Source: Jiangella muralis
GTDB taxonomy: Bacteria > Actinomycetota > Actinomycetes > Jiangellales > Jiangellaceae
Assembly: GCF_001270745.1 (NCBI RefSeq)
Contig: NZ_LFXL01000026.1
Span: 1-64,000 of the forward strand
Direction: 5' to 3'
Length of the DNA: 64,000 bases
Under the pieces are notes generated by a model, which saw only the letters and a program-made list of their open reading frames with translations, searched no databases and had not been told where the DNA came from. A program made the translations under genes and the position numbers. How positions within the stretch are numbered: position 1 is the first letter of the stretch; every line of letters begins with the position of its first letter. Of the stretch, positions 9,313 to 21,314 are shown one piece after another.

Positions 9313-10092
9313 TCAGCCGAAGCGGCCGGAGACGTAGTCCTCGGTGGCCTTCACGGTCGGGTTGGTGAAGATCTTCGTGGTGTCGTCCATCTCGATCAGC
9401 TTGCCGGGCTTGCCGGTGCCGGCGATGTTGAAGAACGCCGTGCGGTCGCTGACCCGGGCCGCCTGCTGCATGTTGTGGGTGACGATGACGATCGTGTAGT
9501 TCTTCTTCAGCTCGCCGATGAGGTCCTCGATGGCCAGCGTCGAGATCGGGTCGAGCGCCGAGCACGGCTCGTCCATCAGCAGGACGTCCGGCTGCACGGC
9601 GATGGCCCGCGCGATGCACAGGCGCTGCTGCTGACCGCCGGAAAGGCCCGAGCCGGGCTTGTCGAGGCGGTCCTTGACCTCGTTCCACAGGTTCGCGCCC
9701 CGCAGCGAGCGCTCCACGATGTCCTTGGCGTCGTTCCTGCTCAGCCGGGTGCTGTTGAGCTTCATGCCGGCCAGCACGTTGTCGCGGATGGACATCGTCG
9801 GGAACGGGTTGGGCCGCTGGAACACCATGCCGACCTGGCGGCGGACGGTGACGGGGTCGACGTTGGGGCCGTAGAGGTCCTCGCCGTCGAGCAGCACCTT
9901 GCCCTGCACCCGCGCGCCCGGAATGACCTCGTGCATGCGGTTGAGGGTGCGGATGAAGGTGGACTTCCCGCAGCCGGACGGGCCGATGAAGGCCGTGACC
10001 GAGCGAGGCTCGATGGCCATCGACACACCCTCGACCGCGAGGAAGCTGCCGTAGTAGACGTTGAGATCGCCGACGTCGATGCGCTTGGACAT
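9313..10092 (-). CDS. pstB: Phosphate ABC transporter ATP-binding protein
   Basis: This 259-residue ATPase powers the high-affinity phosphate importer on the cytoplasmic face. Visible motifs are Walker [10 protein letters not shown] (37-45), signature LSGGQ (150-154) and Walker B LLMDEP (171-176), followed by [16 protein letters not shown], which is characteristic of PstB. It is the last gene of pstSCAB, 18 bases after pstA. No phoU follows; the convergent gene begins after the hairpin. Confidence 0.97.
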   Translation of the reverse strand: MSKRIDVGDLNVYYGSFLAVEGVSMAIEPRSVTAFIGPSGCGKSTFIRTLNRMHEVIPGARVQGKVLLDGEDLYGPNVDPVTVRRQVGMVFQRPNPFPTMSIRDNVLAGMKLNSTRLSRNDAKDIVERSLRGANLWNEVKDRLDKPGSGLSGGQQQRLCIARAIAVQPDVLLMDEPCSALDPISTLAIEDLIGELKKNYTIVIVTHNMQQAARVSDRTAFFNIAGTGKPGKLIEMDDTTKIFTNPTVKATEDYVSGRFG

Positions 10093-10110
10093 AAGGGCGG
10101 TTTCCTTGCT

Positions 10111-11223
10111 CTAGCGGCCGGTCTTCGGGGCGAACAGGCGGGCGATGAGTCGGGCGACCAGGTTCAGCAGCATGACGATCAGGATGAGCGTCAGCGCCGC
10201 GGCCCAGGCCCGGTCGAAGCTCGGCTGCGGCGACGAGCCCGACAGCGGCCGCATGGCCTGACTGTAAACGTACGCCGGCAGCGACATCATCCAGTCGGAG
10301 AACGGGTTGTTGTTGATCGACGAGGTGAAGCCGGCGGTGACGATCAGCGGCGCGGTCTCGCCGACGACGCGGGCGATGGCCAGCGTCACACCCGACGCGA
10401 TGCCGGAGATCGCCGTCGGGATGACCACCCGGACGATGGTGCGCCACTTCGGCACGCCCAGCGCGTACGCCGCCTCGCGCAGCTCGTTCGGGACGATCCG
10501 TAGCATCTCCTCGCTGGAGCGCACGACCACCGGGATCATCAGCACCGACAGCGCGACGGCGCCGGCGAAGCCGTTGCGGGTGCCGACGCCGAACAGCACC
10601 GCGAACAGCGCGGCGGCGAACAGGCCGGCCACGATCGACGGGATGCCGGTCATGACGTCGACGAAGAAGGTGATCGCCTTGGCCAGCCGGCCGCGTCCGT
10701 ACTCGACCAGGTAGACCGAGGTGAGCAGGCCGATCGGCACCGAGATGACGGTGGCGAGGCCGGTGATGAGGAAGGTGCCGAGGATGGCGTGGTAGGCGCC
10801 GCCGATGAACGGCGCGGTGCCCTCCAGCGCCTGCTGGTCGTTCAGGCCGGTGACGTTGCGCATCGACGTCGTGAGGAAGTCGATGCTGAACCGCGCCATG
10901 CCGTTGTCGACCACCGACCAGATGACCGAGACCAGCGGCACCAGCGCGATGCCGAACGCGGTGTAGACGAGCCCGGTGACCAGCTTGTCCTTGGCCTTGC
11001 GCCGGCCCTCGACCACGCCCGACAGGACGGTGTTGACGACCAGGAACGCCAGCACCGAGAGCACGGCGAAGGAGACGATCGAGAACCCGCCGAAGAGCGC
11101 GGACAGGCCGGCGCCGGCCGCGATCGACAGCACCAGGACGAGCTGCGTGGTGTAGCGGGGCAGCTGGTTCTGGGCCAGCGAGCTGGCGCCGGCCGGTGGC
11201 GCGGGTTTGGTGGCGACGGACAT
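10111..11223 (-). CDS. pstA: Phosphate ABC transporter permease PstA
   Basis: This is one of the two membrane permeases of the Pst importer. The BPD-type permease domain with the EAA loop (REAAYALGVPKWRTIVRVVIPTA) lies in the C-terminal two thirds. At 370 residues it is longer than typical PstA (around 280-300). The extra N-terminus holds two hydrophobic segments (about residues 28-70) before the usual six. The ATG overlaps the last base of the pstC stop (TGATG), so translation is coupled. Confidence 0.95.
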   Translation of the reverse strand: MSVATKPAPPAGASSLAQNQLPRYTTQLVLVLSIAAGAGLSALFGGFSIVSFAVLSVLAFLVVNTVLSGVVEGRRKAKDKLVTGLVYTAFGIALVPLVSVIWSVVDNGMARFSIDFLTTSMRNVTGLNDQQALEGTAPFIGGAYHAILGTFLITGLATVISVPIGLLTSVYLVEYGRGRLAKAITFFVDVMTGIPSIVAGLFAAALFAVLFGVGTRNGFAGAVALSVLMIPVVVRSSEEMLRIVPNELREAAYALGVPKWRTIVRVVIPTAISGIASGVTLAIARVVGETAPLIVTAGFTSSINNNPFSDWMMSLPAYVYSQAMRPLSGSSPQPSFDRAWAAALTLILIVMLLNLVARLIARLFAPKTGR

Positions 11224-12176
11224 CAGTTGGCCCCCGAGAACTCACTGCGGCGCGACACGATCCACCGGGCGAACATGTTCACGGCCAGCGTGATGGCGAA
11301 CAGCACCAGGCCGGCGGCGATGAGCGTGTTGGTCTTCAGCCCCGACGACTCGGGGAAGTCCAGGGCGATCTCGGCGGCGATGGTGTTGTTGCCGGCCGTG
11401 ACCATGGACCAGGTGAAGCCGCCGGTCGAGAGCACCATCGCGACGGCCATCGTCTCGCCGAGCGCGCGGCCCAGGCCGAGCATGATGCCGGAGATGATGC
11501 CCGGCCGCCCGAACGGGATGACCGCCATGCGGATCATCTCCCAGCGGGTCGCGCCCAGCGCCAGCGCGGCCTCCTCGTGCAGCGTCGGCGTCTGCAGGAA
11601 CACCTCGCGCGAGACGGCGGTGATGATCGGCAGGATCATCACCGCGAGCACCAGGCCGGCCGTCATCATCGTGCGGCCGGTGGCCGAGGCCGGGCCGCTG
11701 AACAGCGGGATGAAGCCGAGGTTGTCGGCCAGCCAGCCCCAGGCCGGCTGCACCTGCGGTGCCAGCCACTGGATGCCCCACAGGCCGAAGACGACGCTCG
11801 GGATGGCGGCCAGCAGATCGACGATGTAGCCGAGGCCCTGCGCCAGCCGGCGCGGCGCGTAGTGCGAGATGAACAGCGCGATGCCCAGCGCCAGCGGCGT
11901 CGCCACGATCAGCGCGATGACCGCCGCCGCGAGCGTGCCGAAGACCAGCGGCCAGACGTAGGAGAAGAAGCCCTTGCCGCCGTCGATCTCCGACGGGTCG
12001 GCCGTGAACGTCGGCAGTGCCTCCCGGACCAGGAAGGCCGCCACGCCGGCGAGGATGACCAGGATCAGGATGCCCGCGACCTGCGCGGACCGGGAGAAGA
12101 TGCGGTCGCCGGGGCGCGTCTTCGGCCGCCGGGCTACGGCGGGCCGCTCGGTCGGCGGTGGTTCGGTGGTGGTCAC
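11223..12176 (-). CDS. pstC: Phosphate ABC transporter permease PstC
   Basis: This is the second permease subunit of the Pst system, 317 residues with six transmembrane helices. The family features include VVFGLWGIQWLAP, the EAA loop EEAALALGATRWEMIRMAVIPFG and GLGRALGETMAVAMVLS. It starts at GTG 12176, with GGAG about nine bases upstream. It lies 122 bases after pstS, a gap large enough for a differential-expression signal between the binding protein and the membrane parts, although I see no strong hairpin there. Confidence 0.96.
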   Translation of the reverse strand: MTTTEPPPTERPAVARRPKTRPGDRIFSRSAQVAGILILVILAGVAAFLVREALPTFTADPSEIDGGKGFFSYVWPLVFGTLAAAVIALIVATPLALGIALFISHYAPRRLAQGLGYIVDLLAAIPSVVFGLWGIQWLAPQVQPAWGWLADNLGFIPLFSGPASATGRTMMTAGLVLAVMILPIITAVSREVFLQTPTLHEEAALALGATRWEMIRMAVIPFGRPGIISGIMLGLGRALGETMAVAMVLSTGGFTWSMVTAGNNTIAAEIALDFPESSGLKTNTLIAAGLVLFAITLAVNMFARWIVSRRSEFSGAN

Positions 12177-12298
12177 GGCGTCAGCTCCGGGTCGTGGAGG
12201 TCTCGCGGGTCAGGCCGGTGTCGTGCGGACGCCGGGCGGTCCGTCCCGCATGGGACGAGCCGCCCGGCGACGTGGAACTCCGTGGCACAGGATAGGAC

Positions 12299-13441
12299 TC
12301 AGCCGACCTCGATCGACTCGACGACGGCCTGCACCTCGGCCTGCAGCTCCGGCGAGATCGGGGCCGAACCCGCGGCCGCGGCGGCGGCCTGCTGACCCTC
12401 GTCGCTCGCGACGTAGCCGACGTAGCCCTTCACCAGGTCACCGACCGCCGGGTCGGCGTACGAGGTGCAGACGACGGTGTACGAGACCAGCACGATCGGG
12501 TAGGCGCCGGACTCGGTGGTGTCCCGGGCCAGCTCCAGCACGATGTCGTTCTCGGCCCGGCCCTCAGCGCGCGGCGAGGCGTCGACGACGGCGGCAGCGG
12601 CCTCGGCCGAGTACTCGACGAACTCCGTGCCGACGCCGATGGCGGCGGTCTGCAGGTCGCCGACGGCGGCGGCGCTGGCGTAGCCGATGGTGCCCTCGGC
12701 GGCCTGGACGGCGGCGATGACGCCCGGGGTCTGCGCGCCCGCCTCACCCGGCAGGTCGGCCGGCCACTCGCCGCTGACCTCGTACGTCCACGCCTCCGCC
12801 GCGGCCGCGGCGAGGTACTCGACGAAGTTCTCGGTGGTGCCCGACTCGTCCGAGCGGTGCACCGGCGTGATGGTGGTGTCCGGCAGCGTGGCGTCCGGGT
12901 TGTCCGCGACGATGGCCGGGTCGTTCCAGGTGGTGATGGTGCCGTTGAAGATGTTCGCCAGCGTCACCGGGCCCAGCTGCAGGTTGTCGACACCCGGCAG
13001 GTTGTAGGGAACGGCGATCGGGTCGATGAACAGCGGCAGGTCGACGGCCGGAGCGCCACAGGCGGTCTCGGCGGCCGCCAGCTCCTCCTCGTCGAGGGCG
13101 GCGTCGGAGCCCGCGAACGCGACCGCGCCGGAGGTGAACTGCTCGCGGCCGGCGCCCGAGCCCTCGGGGGCGTAGTTGACGGTCACGTCGGGGTTCTGGC
13201 CCTGGAAGCCGGCGATCCACGCCTGGACCGCGGACTCCTGCGAACTGGCCCCGGCGCCGTTCAGCGTGCCCGAGAGGTCGCCGCCGCCTGCGCCGTCGGA
13301 GCCCTCGCTGTTGTCGCCATCGGGCGACTCGTTCGAGGAGTTGCCGGTGTCGGGGTCCGAGCCGCAGGCTGCCAGCACGAGAGCGGCCGCGCTGGCGACG
13401 GCTACGGGTGCCAGCGTGCGGCGCACGATGCTGAGGTTCAC
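12299..13441 (-). CDS. pstS: Phosphate-binding lipoprotein PstS
   Basis: This is the extracellular phosphate-binding protein of the Pst importer, 380 residues. It has a lipoprotein signal (LVLAAC; mature N-terminal Cys near residue 26), then an acidic Ser/Gly/Asp linker. The PstS fold follows, with GAGASSQESAVQAW, TITPVHRSDESGTTENF and the C-terminal LVSYTVVC. Start GTG 13441 is preceded by GGAAGGA. It is first in the pst operon, and a PHO-box-like repeat lies 83-100 bases upstream. Lipid anchoring keeps it on the outer face of the membrane. Confidence 0.96.
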   Translation of the reverse strand: MNLSIVRRTLAPVAVASAAALVLAACGSDPDTGNSSNESPDGDNSEGSDGAGGGDLSGTLNGAGASSQESAVQAWIAGFQGQNPDVTVNYAPEGSGAGREQFTSGAVAFAGSDAALDEEELAAAETACGAPAVDLPLFIDPIAVPYNLPGVDNLQLGPVTLANIFNGTITTWNDPAIVADNPDATLPDTTITPVHRSDESGTTENFVEYLAAAAAEAWTYEVSGEWPADLPGEAGAQTPGVIAAVQAAEGTIGYASAAAVGDLQTAAIGVGTEFVEYSAEAAAAVVDASPRAEGRAENDIVLELARDTTESGAYPIVLVSYTVVCTSYADPAVGDLVKGYVGYVASDEGQQAAAAAAGSAPISPELQAEVQAVVESIEVG

Positions 13442-13523
13442 GTCTGGTGTCCTTCCTGGACCTATTCGTCCTTGCGTATCGCCTAGAACGTAGATTTCGG
13501 AGGTGACGCCGTTCCCCGCTGAG

Positions 13524-13541
13524 AGTGAACGGGGAATGAAC
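13524..13541 (-). promoter_or_regulatory. PHO box in front of pstSCAB
   Basis: On the minus strand GTTCATT (13541-13535) and GTTCACT (13530-13524) are spaced exactly 11 bases apart, matching the PhoP direct-repeat format. A weaker CGTCACC occurs two periods further on. This is the expected place for PhoP activation of pst. Confidence 0.65.
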
Positions 13542-13712
13542 GCCTGGCGCAGAGCAGACGACGGATCGCTGACCGTGTGATGGCTGTCACGTGAACGGGC
13601 CGCGTGGCCGGTTGCGAGCGGATCACGACCTGCTGTTGAGAGCGGTCACAGGCCGATAACCAGCGGCGGGCCGGGGCTGGGTTGGGCTCGGGCGGGCGGC
13701 CGGTTTCCCGGG

Positions 13713-13748
13713 CGGGCCGGCCGGGGCGGTGGGCCGGTTTCGCGTGCG
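13713..13748 (+). repeat. 36-base G/C-rich direct repeat, copy 1
   Basis: The segment beginning CGGGCCGGCCGGG and ending GGTTTCGCGTGCG recurs at 13811-13845 with one base deleted. Between the copies lies a (CTGGG)4 tandem run at 13781-13800. Confidence 0.7.
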
Positions 13749-13810
13749 GGCCGGGGCTGGGCTCGTGCGGGCCGGCCGGGCTGGGCTGGGCTGGGCTGGG
13801 CTCGTGCACG

Positions 13811-13845
13811 CGGGCCGGCCGGGCGGTGGGCCGGTTTCGCGTGCG
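13811..13845 (+). repeat. 36-base G/C-rich direct repeat, copy 2
   Basis: This is the second copy of the repeat at 13713, identical except for one missing G. Slippage or recombination between the copies would change the intergenic length by about 97 bases. Confidence 0.7.
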
Positions 13846-13850
13846 CCGGT

Positions 13851-13876
13851 CTGTCGGTGCCCGCCCGTAGGGTGGG
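13851..13876 (+). repeat. Dispersed 26-base repeat, copy 1
   Basis: The segment begins CTGTCGGTGCCCGCCC and ends GTAGGGTGGG. It recurs on the opposite strand at 55941-55966 with one mismatch, more than 40 kb away. Both copies lie in non-coding sequence just beyond the 3' end of a minus-strand gene. Confidence 0.65.
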
Positions 13877-13996
13877 CCCCACCCGGGCCGGGAGGGGTCT
13901 ACCTACCACCGCGCGACTCGCACGGCTCCCGTCCGCCAACCCCACCGTGCGCCCGTCCGCCGACCCCACCGGGCTCGCGTCCGCCCGGCGGGTGGG

Positions 13997-14899
13997 TCAC
14001 CCACCCGTACGGGGCGGGCCGTGCCGTTCCACCGCCACGACGTGACCATGCTCGTGGTGCAGCACGGCGAAGGCGCCCGGCTCCAGTCCGCCGTCCGGGT
14101 CGGCGCCGGCGGCGTCGAAGAGCAGCGGCAGCACCGGGCGGTGCGAGCACACGACGGCCGGGCCGTCGCGCAGCAGCGACCGGATGATCTCCTCGGCCGG
14201 GTGGCGGTCGGCGGACACCCGCAGGCTCTCCTCGGACAGGTGTGGCTCCAACTCGACGACCAGTCCCTGCTTGCGGGCGAACGCGCGCACCGTCTCGGCG
14301 CACCGGACGGAGTCACTGGACAGCACGCGCCGCGGACTGAGCGTCGCGAGCGCCTCGCCCAGCGGCCCGAGGTCGGCGAGGCCCTCCGGCGCCAGCGGCC
14401 GCTCGACGTCCGGACCGGGCCACGACGTCCGGTGCACCGCCTTGGCGTGCCGCAGCAGCGCCAGCGCCGTGGTGCGCAGCGGACCGCGCAGTGCGGCCCG
14501 GACGAGTTCCGCGTCGCGCTCGTGGGTCAGCCGCCGCACCGCCTCGCCGGCCGGCAGGAACACCACCTCGTCGACCTCGTGGTCGGGCAGCCGCGGCGCC
14601 GCGTGCGGGTCGGCCTCGGCCAGCCAGTAGTGCACCGTCTTCGGCCGTCCGGCGACGGGGTAGTGCTGCTGCGGCAGCGGCCGGCCCAGCGTCACCCGGT
14701 GCCCGGTCTCCTCGAACACCTCGCGGACCGCGCACGCCAGCAGCGACTCGCCCGGCTCCAGCTTCCCCTTGGGCAGCGACCAGTCGTCGTATCGGGGGCG
14801 GTGCACCAGGCACAGCTCGACCCGGCCGTCCGGCGAATCCGGTTGTGCGCGCCAGAGCACCGCCCCGGCTGCGAGCACCGGGTCACGCCTGGACGTCAT
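13997..14899 (-). CDS. Nudix hydrolase fused to SixA-like histidine phosphatase (MutT1-like)
   Basis: This 300-residue two-domain protein has an N-terminal Nudix domain with the full box (GKLEPGESLLACAVREVFEETG, near residues 42-64). A C-terminal histidine-phosphatase domain begins at LALLRHAKA (near 160) and ends with the SHRPVLP loop. The architecture matches mycobacterial MutT1, which hydrolyses 8-oxo-GTP/dGTP and diadenosine polyphosphates. The ATG lies in an ATGA overlap with the CHAD gene stop, so it is the last gene of the ppk operon. Diphosphoinositol- or polyphosphate-like substrates are also possible for this context. Confidence 0.92.
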   Translation of the reverse strand: MTSRRDPVLAAGAVLWRAQPDSPDGRVELCLVHRPRYDDWSLPKGKLEPGESLLACAVREVFEETGHRVTLGRPLPQQHYPVAGRPKTVHYWLAEADPHAAPRLPDHEVDEVVFLPAGEAVRRLTHERDAELVRAALRGPLRTTALALLRHAKAVHRTSWPGPDVERPLAPEGLADLGPLGEALATLSPRRVLSSDSVRCAETVRAFARKQGLVVELEPHLSEESLRVSADRHPAEEIIRSLLRDGPAVVCSHRPVLPLLFDAAGADPDGGLEPGAFAVLHHEHGHVVAVERHGPPRTGG

Positions 14900-16430
14900 G
14901 GCTGTATCCATCGGCGCCACTTCGCTCGTCGCACCTGCCGCCAGGTGTCCGCGAACGCCGCGCGCGCCGCGTGCACGTGCGCCCGCTCGTTCGAGGCCAG
15001 CACGCCGAGCGCGAACGCGATGTCGGCGGAGGCCTGCTCGGAGTGGGCCAGCTCGCGGGCCCTGGCGGCGGCCAGTGCGGCGTCCTGGTGCTCGCCCAGG
15101 ATGTCGGTGACCTTCTCGAGCTGCTTCGCGAACGCCTTCGCGTCGGAACCGAGCACGGGCGCGACGGCCTCGGCGGCGTAACGAGCGCGCTTGGCCGCCA
15201 GCCGGGCGACGTGCCACTCGTCGTCGGGCGAGGCGTCGGTGAGGTCGTCGGCGGCGCCGTCGAGCTTCGCCCACGCCTTCGCGACCAGTCGTGGCAGGAC
15301 GTCGCGGCCCGGACGCTCGGCGTCGGGGCGGGTCAGCGGCTGGGCGACGGCGCGGACCAGGCGGTCGTGCAGGGCGAGGTAGCGGTCGTCGTCGAGCAGT
15401 TCGCCGACCCGGGTGCGGGCATCGGCCACCGAGCCGCCCAGCACCTCGGCCAGCAGCTGCTTCACCTCGGTGGCCGGCAGGTCCGGCGGGAGGTCGGCGC
15501 AGTGGCGCTCCAGCCGCTCCCGCAGCACGTCGCCCTCGCGCAGCTCGCCCAGTGAGCGGGCGAACCAGGCCAGCTCGGCGCGCAGCTCTTCGGCCCACGG
15601 CCGGTCCAGCACCGGCCGGAACGTGCGCAGTCCGCTGCGCAGCCGGCGCGCGGCCACCCGCAGCTGGTGGACGGCCTCGGGGTCGGCCGGCTCGCGGCGG
15701 AACGCGACGTCGGCGGATCGCAGCGCCCGCACGTGCAGCGCCAGATACGCGACGAGGGCGTCGTGGGCCGGGTCCTTCGGCCGCGGCACCGGCAGCTCCG
15801 GCACCTCCGGCGGCGCCGCGGCGTTGGGGCCGAGCGCCCGGACCACCTTGGCGACGAACTCTCCGCCGACCGCGCCGGCCTCCGTCAGCGCCGTCGCGAC
15901 GGTCGCGATCAGCGGGCCGCCGTGGCGCTCCTCCAACTCCAGTTCCCGGAACCGGGCGGCAACGGCGCCGTCGGCGCCGACCACGTGGACGGTGTCGTCG
16001 ACCAGCTCCCCGGCATCCACGCCGCCGGCGCGGATCAGCTGCCGGGACCGGGTCGTGCGCAGCGTCGAGACCAGCCGCAGCGGCTCCGTCCGGGTGATCA
16101 CCCGGACCAGCGCGGCCAGCGCCGGCGGCGGGACGTCTCCGGCGTCCAGCGGCAGCCGCACCTCGTCGCGGGCGCCGACCCCGCCGGCCGGCAGCTTCAG
16201 GTGCCAGCCCTCGTCGTCGCCGCTGCGCCGGCGCAGCGTGATGGCTTCGCGGGCCAGCCGGAGGTCGGCGGTGTCGTAGTAGGCCGACTCCAGCTCGACC
16301 ACGCCGAGGTCGTCGACCCCGGTCACGCCGGGCAGCGTGGCGAGGTCGGGGATGCGGAACAGTCCGTGCACGCGGAACTTCTGCTCGACCTCACACTGGG
16401 TGTGTGGTCGGGCGGTCTGCTCCGCACGGC

Positions 16431-16434
<4 letters not shown>
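14896..16434 (-). CDS. CYTH-CHAD domain polyphosphate-associated protein
   Basis: This 512-residue protein starts with a CYTH/triphosphate-tunnel domain (about 15-215), whose ExExK signature is visible as EVEQK. A CHAD domain (about 230-505) follows, helical and rich in conserved His/Arg/Lys ([23 protein letters not shown], and later [17 protein letters not shown]). CHAD domains bind polyphosphate granules, and CYTH domains hydrolyse or bind triphosphates. The GTG sits in a GTGA overlap with the ppk stop, with GGAGG upstream. The overlap ties it to polyphosphate synthesis. Confidence 0.93.
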
Positions 16435-18503
<2,069 letters not shown>

Positions 18504-18513
18504 GTCCCCATGC

Positions 18514-18542
18514 TGACACGCGCGAGTGAACACTGGGTAGCT
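18514..18542 (-). promoter_or_regulatory. Weak PHO-box-like repeat in front of ppk
   Basis: On the minus strand three units spaced 11 bases apart are seen: AGCTACC (18542-18536), GTTCACT (18531-18525) and CGTGTCA (18520-18514). Only the middle one is a strong match. It lies about ten bases before the chosen ATG. Confidence 0.35.
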
Positions 18543-18549
18543 GCGGTGA

Positions 18550-19194
18550 TCACGACTTCAGGTAGGCGAGGACGGCCAGCACGCGGCGGTGCCCGCTGTC
18601 GCCGTGTGCCAGGCCGAGCTTGGCGAAGATGTTGCGGATGTGCTTGCTGACCGCGGGCTCGGTGACCACCAGCCGCGCCGCGATGTCGGGGTTGGCCAGG
18701 CCCTCGGCCATCAGCGCCAGCACCTCCCGCTCGCGCGGCGTGAGCGTGCGGATCGGGTCGTCGGCACGGCGCCGGACCATGAGCTGCGAGACCACTTCGG
18801 GGTCCATGACGGTGCCGCCGCCGGCCACCCGGTTCAGTGCGTCGAGGAACTGCTCGACCTTGCCGACCCGCTCCTTGAGCAGGTAGCCGACGCCGTCGGC
18901 GCCGTTGGCCAGCAACTCGGTGGCGTAGCTGTCCTCGACGTACGCGGACAGCACGAGGACGGGCAGCCCGGGCCGCTCGCGCCGGGCCGCGGCGGCCGCG
19001 GCGATGCCCTCGGCCTTGAAGTCGGGTGGCAGCCGCACATCGACGACGGCGGCGTCGGGCCGTTCGGCGCTCACCGCCGCGAGGAAGTCGGTGGCGTTGT
19101 CGACGGCGGCGGCCACCTCGATGCCCTCATTGGCCAGCAGCAGCACCAGGCCCTCGCGGAGCAGGGTGTCGTCCTCGGCGATCACGACGCGCAC
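18550..19194 (-). CDS. NarL/LuxR-family response regulator
   Basis: This 214-residue cytoplasmic regulator has a receiver domain (residues 1-120) with the acidic pocket EDD (7-9) and phospho-accepting Asp52 (VVDVRLPP). A LuxR-type HTH follows (about 145-195: [25 protein letters not shown], then [13 protein letters not shown]). The start is GTG 19194, which overlaps the 3' end of the upstream histidine kinase gene by 13 bases. This shows cotranscription and a partner pair. The divergent ABC exporter is the probable target. Confidence 0.93.
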   Translation of the reverse strand: MRVVIAEDDTLLREGLVLLLANEGIEVAAAVDNATDFLAAVSAERPDAAVVDVRLPPDFKAEGIAAAAAARRERPGLPVLVLSAYVEDSYATELLANGADGVGYLLKERVGKVEQFLDALNRVAGGGTVMDPEVVSQLMVRRRADDPIRTLTPREREVLALMAEGLANPDIAARLVVTEPAVSKHIRNIFAKLGLAHGDSGHRRVLAVLAYLKS

Positions 19195-20441
19195 GGGATC
19201 ACCGCCTCGACCACAGTCGGGCCGCCGAGCGGGCTGGTCACCGAGGTCTGGCCGTCGAAGGCGGCGACCCGGCGGCGGATGCCGGCCAGCCCGCTGCCGC
19301 CGGACTCGTCGGCGCCGCCGTGGCCGTCGTCGCGGACCTCGATCACCAGCGTCTCCTCGTCGCCCCGGACGGCCGGGGGCCGCAGTGTCACCGTCACCCC
19401 GACGTGGTCGGCGCCGCTGTGCTTCGAGGCGTTCGTCAGCGCCTCGGCGACGACGAAGTACGCGGCCGCCTCGACCGCGGCGGGCAGTCGGCGCAGCCCG
19501 TCGACGCGCAGGGTGCACGGTATCGCGCAGCGGGCGGCCAGCGCCGCCAGCGCGCCGTCGAGGCCGCGCTCGGCCAGCACCGGCGGGTAGATGGTGCGGA
19601 CGACGTCGCGCAGCTCGGTCAGCGCGTCGGTGGCCTGGTTCTGCGCCTGGAGCAGCATCGGCAGGGCGGACGTGGGGTCGCGGCGCAGCGCTCGCTCGGC
19701 GATGCCGAGGTTCATGATGACGCCCATCAGGCGGTTCTGGGTGCCGTCGTGCAGGTCGCGCTCGATGCGCCGCAGCTCGGCGCCGTGCGCCTCGAGGGCG
19801 GCCGCGCGGGTGGCCGTCAGCTCGGTGACGCGTTCGGACAGCTGGGCGTCCTTGGTCGGCCGCAGCAGCTGGCCGGCCACCCCGGCCTGCCACCTGGCCA
19901 GCAGCGGCACCAGCACCAGCGTCAGCACCAGCCAACCCAGGCCGAGCGGCAGCATGCCCAGCGCCCCGGCCCAGGACGTCACCGGGTACGGCGACTGCAC
20001 CGGGTCGTCCGCCGGCATCGCCGACCAGTAGATCGGCACCACGGCGGCGTTGACGACGCTCAGCGGCAGCAGCACCGCCCCCACGCCGACGACCAGTCCG
20101 GTGAGGCCGTGGAACAGCACCCAGGCGACGTCGCGCCAGGTGGCCGGGTCGGCGACCAGGGTGCGGGTGGAGACTGACCCGGTGTCGTCCGGCGGCGGGT
20201 ACGGCGCCGGGACCGGGCGGCCGGTGTAGGCCGCGACCCGGTGGCGTTCGTCGCCGGCCCAGCGGCGCACCGCACGCACCGTGGACGGGATGGCCAGCCA
20301 GCCCACGCCGATCAGCGTGAACGCGGCCACCAGCAGTACCCGGATCAGCAGGACGAGCGCCACCGCCGCGCTGACGAGGCCGCGTAGCAGGAACGGCAGC
20401 GCCCGCCGCGTCGCCCGGTACGCCGACCGCACTCTGTCCAT
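19182..20441 (-). CDS. NarL-type sensor histidine kinase
   Basis: This 419-residue membrane kinase has four hydrophobic segments (about 18-50 in two parts, 105-137 and 155-182) of the actinobacterial 'putative sensor' type. A HisKA_3 dimerisation helix carries His231 (RIERDLHDGTQNRLM), and a HATPase domain follows (EALTNASKHSGA and a DDGHGG G-box). With almost no external loop, it probably senses membrane or envelope damage, or the adjacent transporter. ATG 20441 follows CATGCT by six bases, so it may be leaderless. Confidence 0.92.
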   Translation of the reverse strand: MDRVRSAYRATRRALPFLLRGLVSAAVALVLLIRVLLVAAFTLIGVGWLAIPSTVRAVRRWAGDERHRVAAYTGRPVPAPYPPPDDTGSVSTRTLVADPATWRDVAWVLFHGLTGLVVGVGAVLLPLSVVNAAVVPIYWSAMPADDPVQSPYPVTSWAGALGMLPLGLGWLVLTLVLVPLLARWQAGVAGQLLRPTKDAQLSERVTELTATRAAALEAHGAELRRIERDLHDGTQNRLMGVIMNLGIAERALRRDPTSALPMLLQAQNQATDALTELRDVVRTIYPPVLAERGLDGALAALAARCAIPCTLRVDGLRRLPAAVEAAAYFVVAEALTNASKHSGADHVGVTVTLRPPAVRGDEETLVIEVRDDGHGGADESGGSGLAGIRRRVAAFDGQTSVTSPLGGPTVVEAVIPCAS

Positions 20442-20573
20442 GTGTTCAGCATGCCCGAGCGAGCGCCGCCAGACGGTATACCCAGCACCACCATTGATCG
20501 GGGCGCCAGCCGGATCGTTCCCGCCGCGTCCGTTCCATAACGTCGTGACCAGGCCCTACAAGGAGGAAACGAC

Positions 20574-21314
20574 GTGCACACCATGACGGCACCGGCGGTC
20601 CGGCTCGACGCCGTGACCAAGATCTACGGCAGTGGCGAGCACCAGGTCACGGCGCTGCGTGAGGTCGGCGTCGACCTCGCCACCGGCACCTTCACCGCGG
20701 TGATGGGCCCGTCCGGATCCGGCAAGAGCACGTTCCTGCACTGCGCGGCCGGGCTCGACCGGCCGACGTCGGGCTCGGTCCGGCTGGGCGACACCGAACT
20801 CTCGGCGCTGTCCGACAACGAGCTGACGGTGGTCCGCCGCGACCGCATCGGTTTCGTGTTCCAGGCCTACAACCTGCTGTCGTCGCTGACCGTCGAGGAC
20901 AACGTGTCGTTGCCGCTGCGGCTGGCCGGGCGCGACATCGACGCGGGCTGGATCGCCGGGGTGGCCGGCTCGGTCGGGCTGGCCGACCACCTGCAGCGGC
21001 GCCCGGCGCAGCTCTCCGGCGGCCAGCAGCAGCGGGTCGCCATCGCGCGGGCGCTGGTCAGCCGGCCCGACGCGGTCTTCGCCGACGAACCCACCGGCGC
21101 GCTCGACACCCGCACCGGGCGGCAGGTGCTCGAGCTGCTGCGTCACATCGTCGACGACAGCGGCCAGACCGTCATCATGGTCACGCACGACCCGGTCGCG
21201 GCGTCGTTCGCCGACCGCGTGCTGTTCCTGGCCGACGGCCGGCTCACCGGCGTCATGGACGCGCCGACGGCGGAGCTGGTGGCCGAGCGCATGACGAAGC
21301 TCGGGGCGTGGTGA
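20574..21314 (+). CDS. ABC transporter ATP-binding protein (MacB/LolD type)
   Basis: This 246-residue ATPase belongs to the MacB/FtsE-like class that drives type VII mechanotransmission ABC systems. It shows Walker [10 protein letters not shown] (45-53), Q-loop [17 protein letters not shown], signature LSGGQQQR, Walker [13 protein letters not shown] and the His-switch MVTHD. A strong AAGGAGG lies seven bases before GTG 20574. Its stop overlaps the permease start, so the pair forms one transporter. The divergent two-component system is the likely regulator. Confidence 0.95.
   Translation: MHTMTAPAVRLDAVTKIYGSGEHQVTALREVGVDLATGTFTAVMGPSGSGKSTFLHCAAGLDRPTSGSVRLGDTELSALSDNELTVVRRDRIGFVFQAYNLLSSLTVEDNVSLPLRLAGRDIDAGWIAGVAGSVGLADHLQRRPAQLSGGQQQRVAIARALVSRPDAVFADEPTGALDTRTGRQVLELLRHIVDDSGQTVIMVTHDPVAASFADRVLFLADGRLTGVMDAPTAELVAERMTKLGAW

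Larger units (their letters stand above)
13442..13996. other. Long pst/Nudix intergenic region, G-rich
   Basis: These 555 bases hold no convincing gene. From the pstS side they contain the promoter and PHO box, then about 200 bases of strongly strand-biased G/C low-complexity sequence (13660-13850) with internal direct repeats, then a dispersed 26-base repeat at 13851. The ORFs crossing it have Pro/Ala/Arg or Gly/Arg composition expected from such sequence. Confidence 0.7.
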
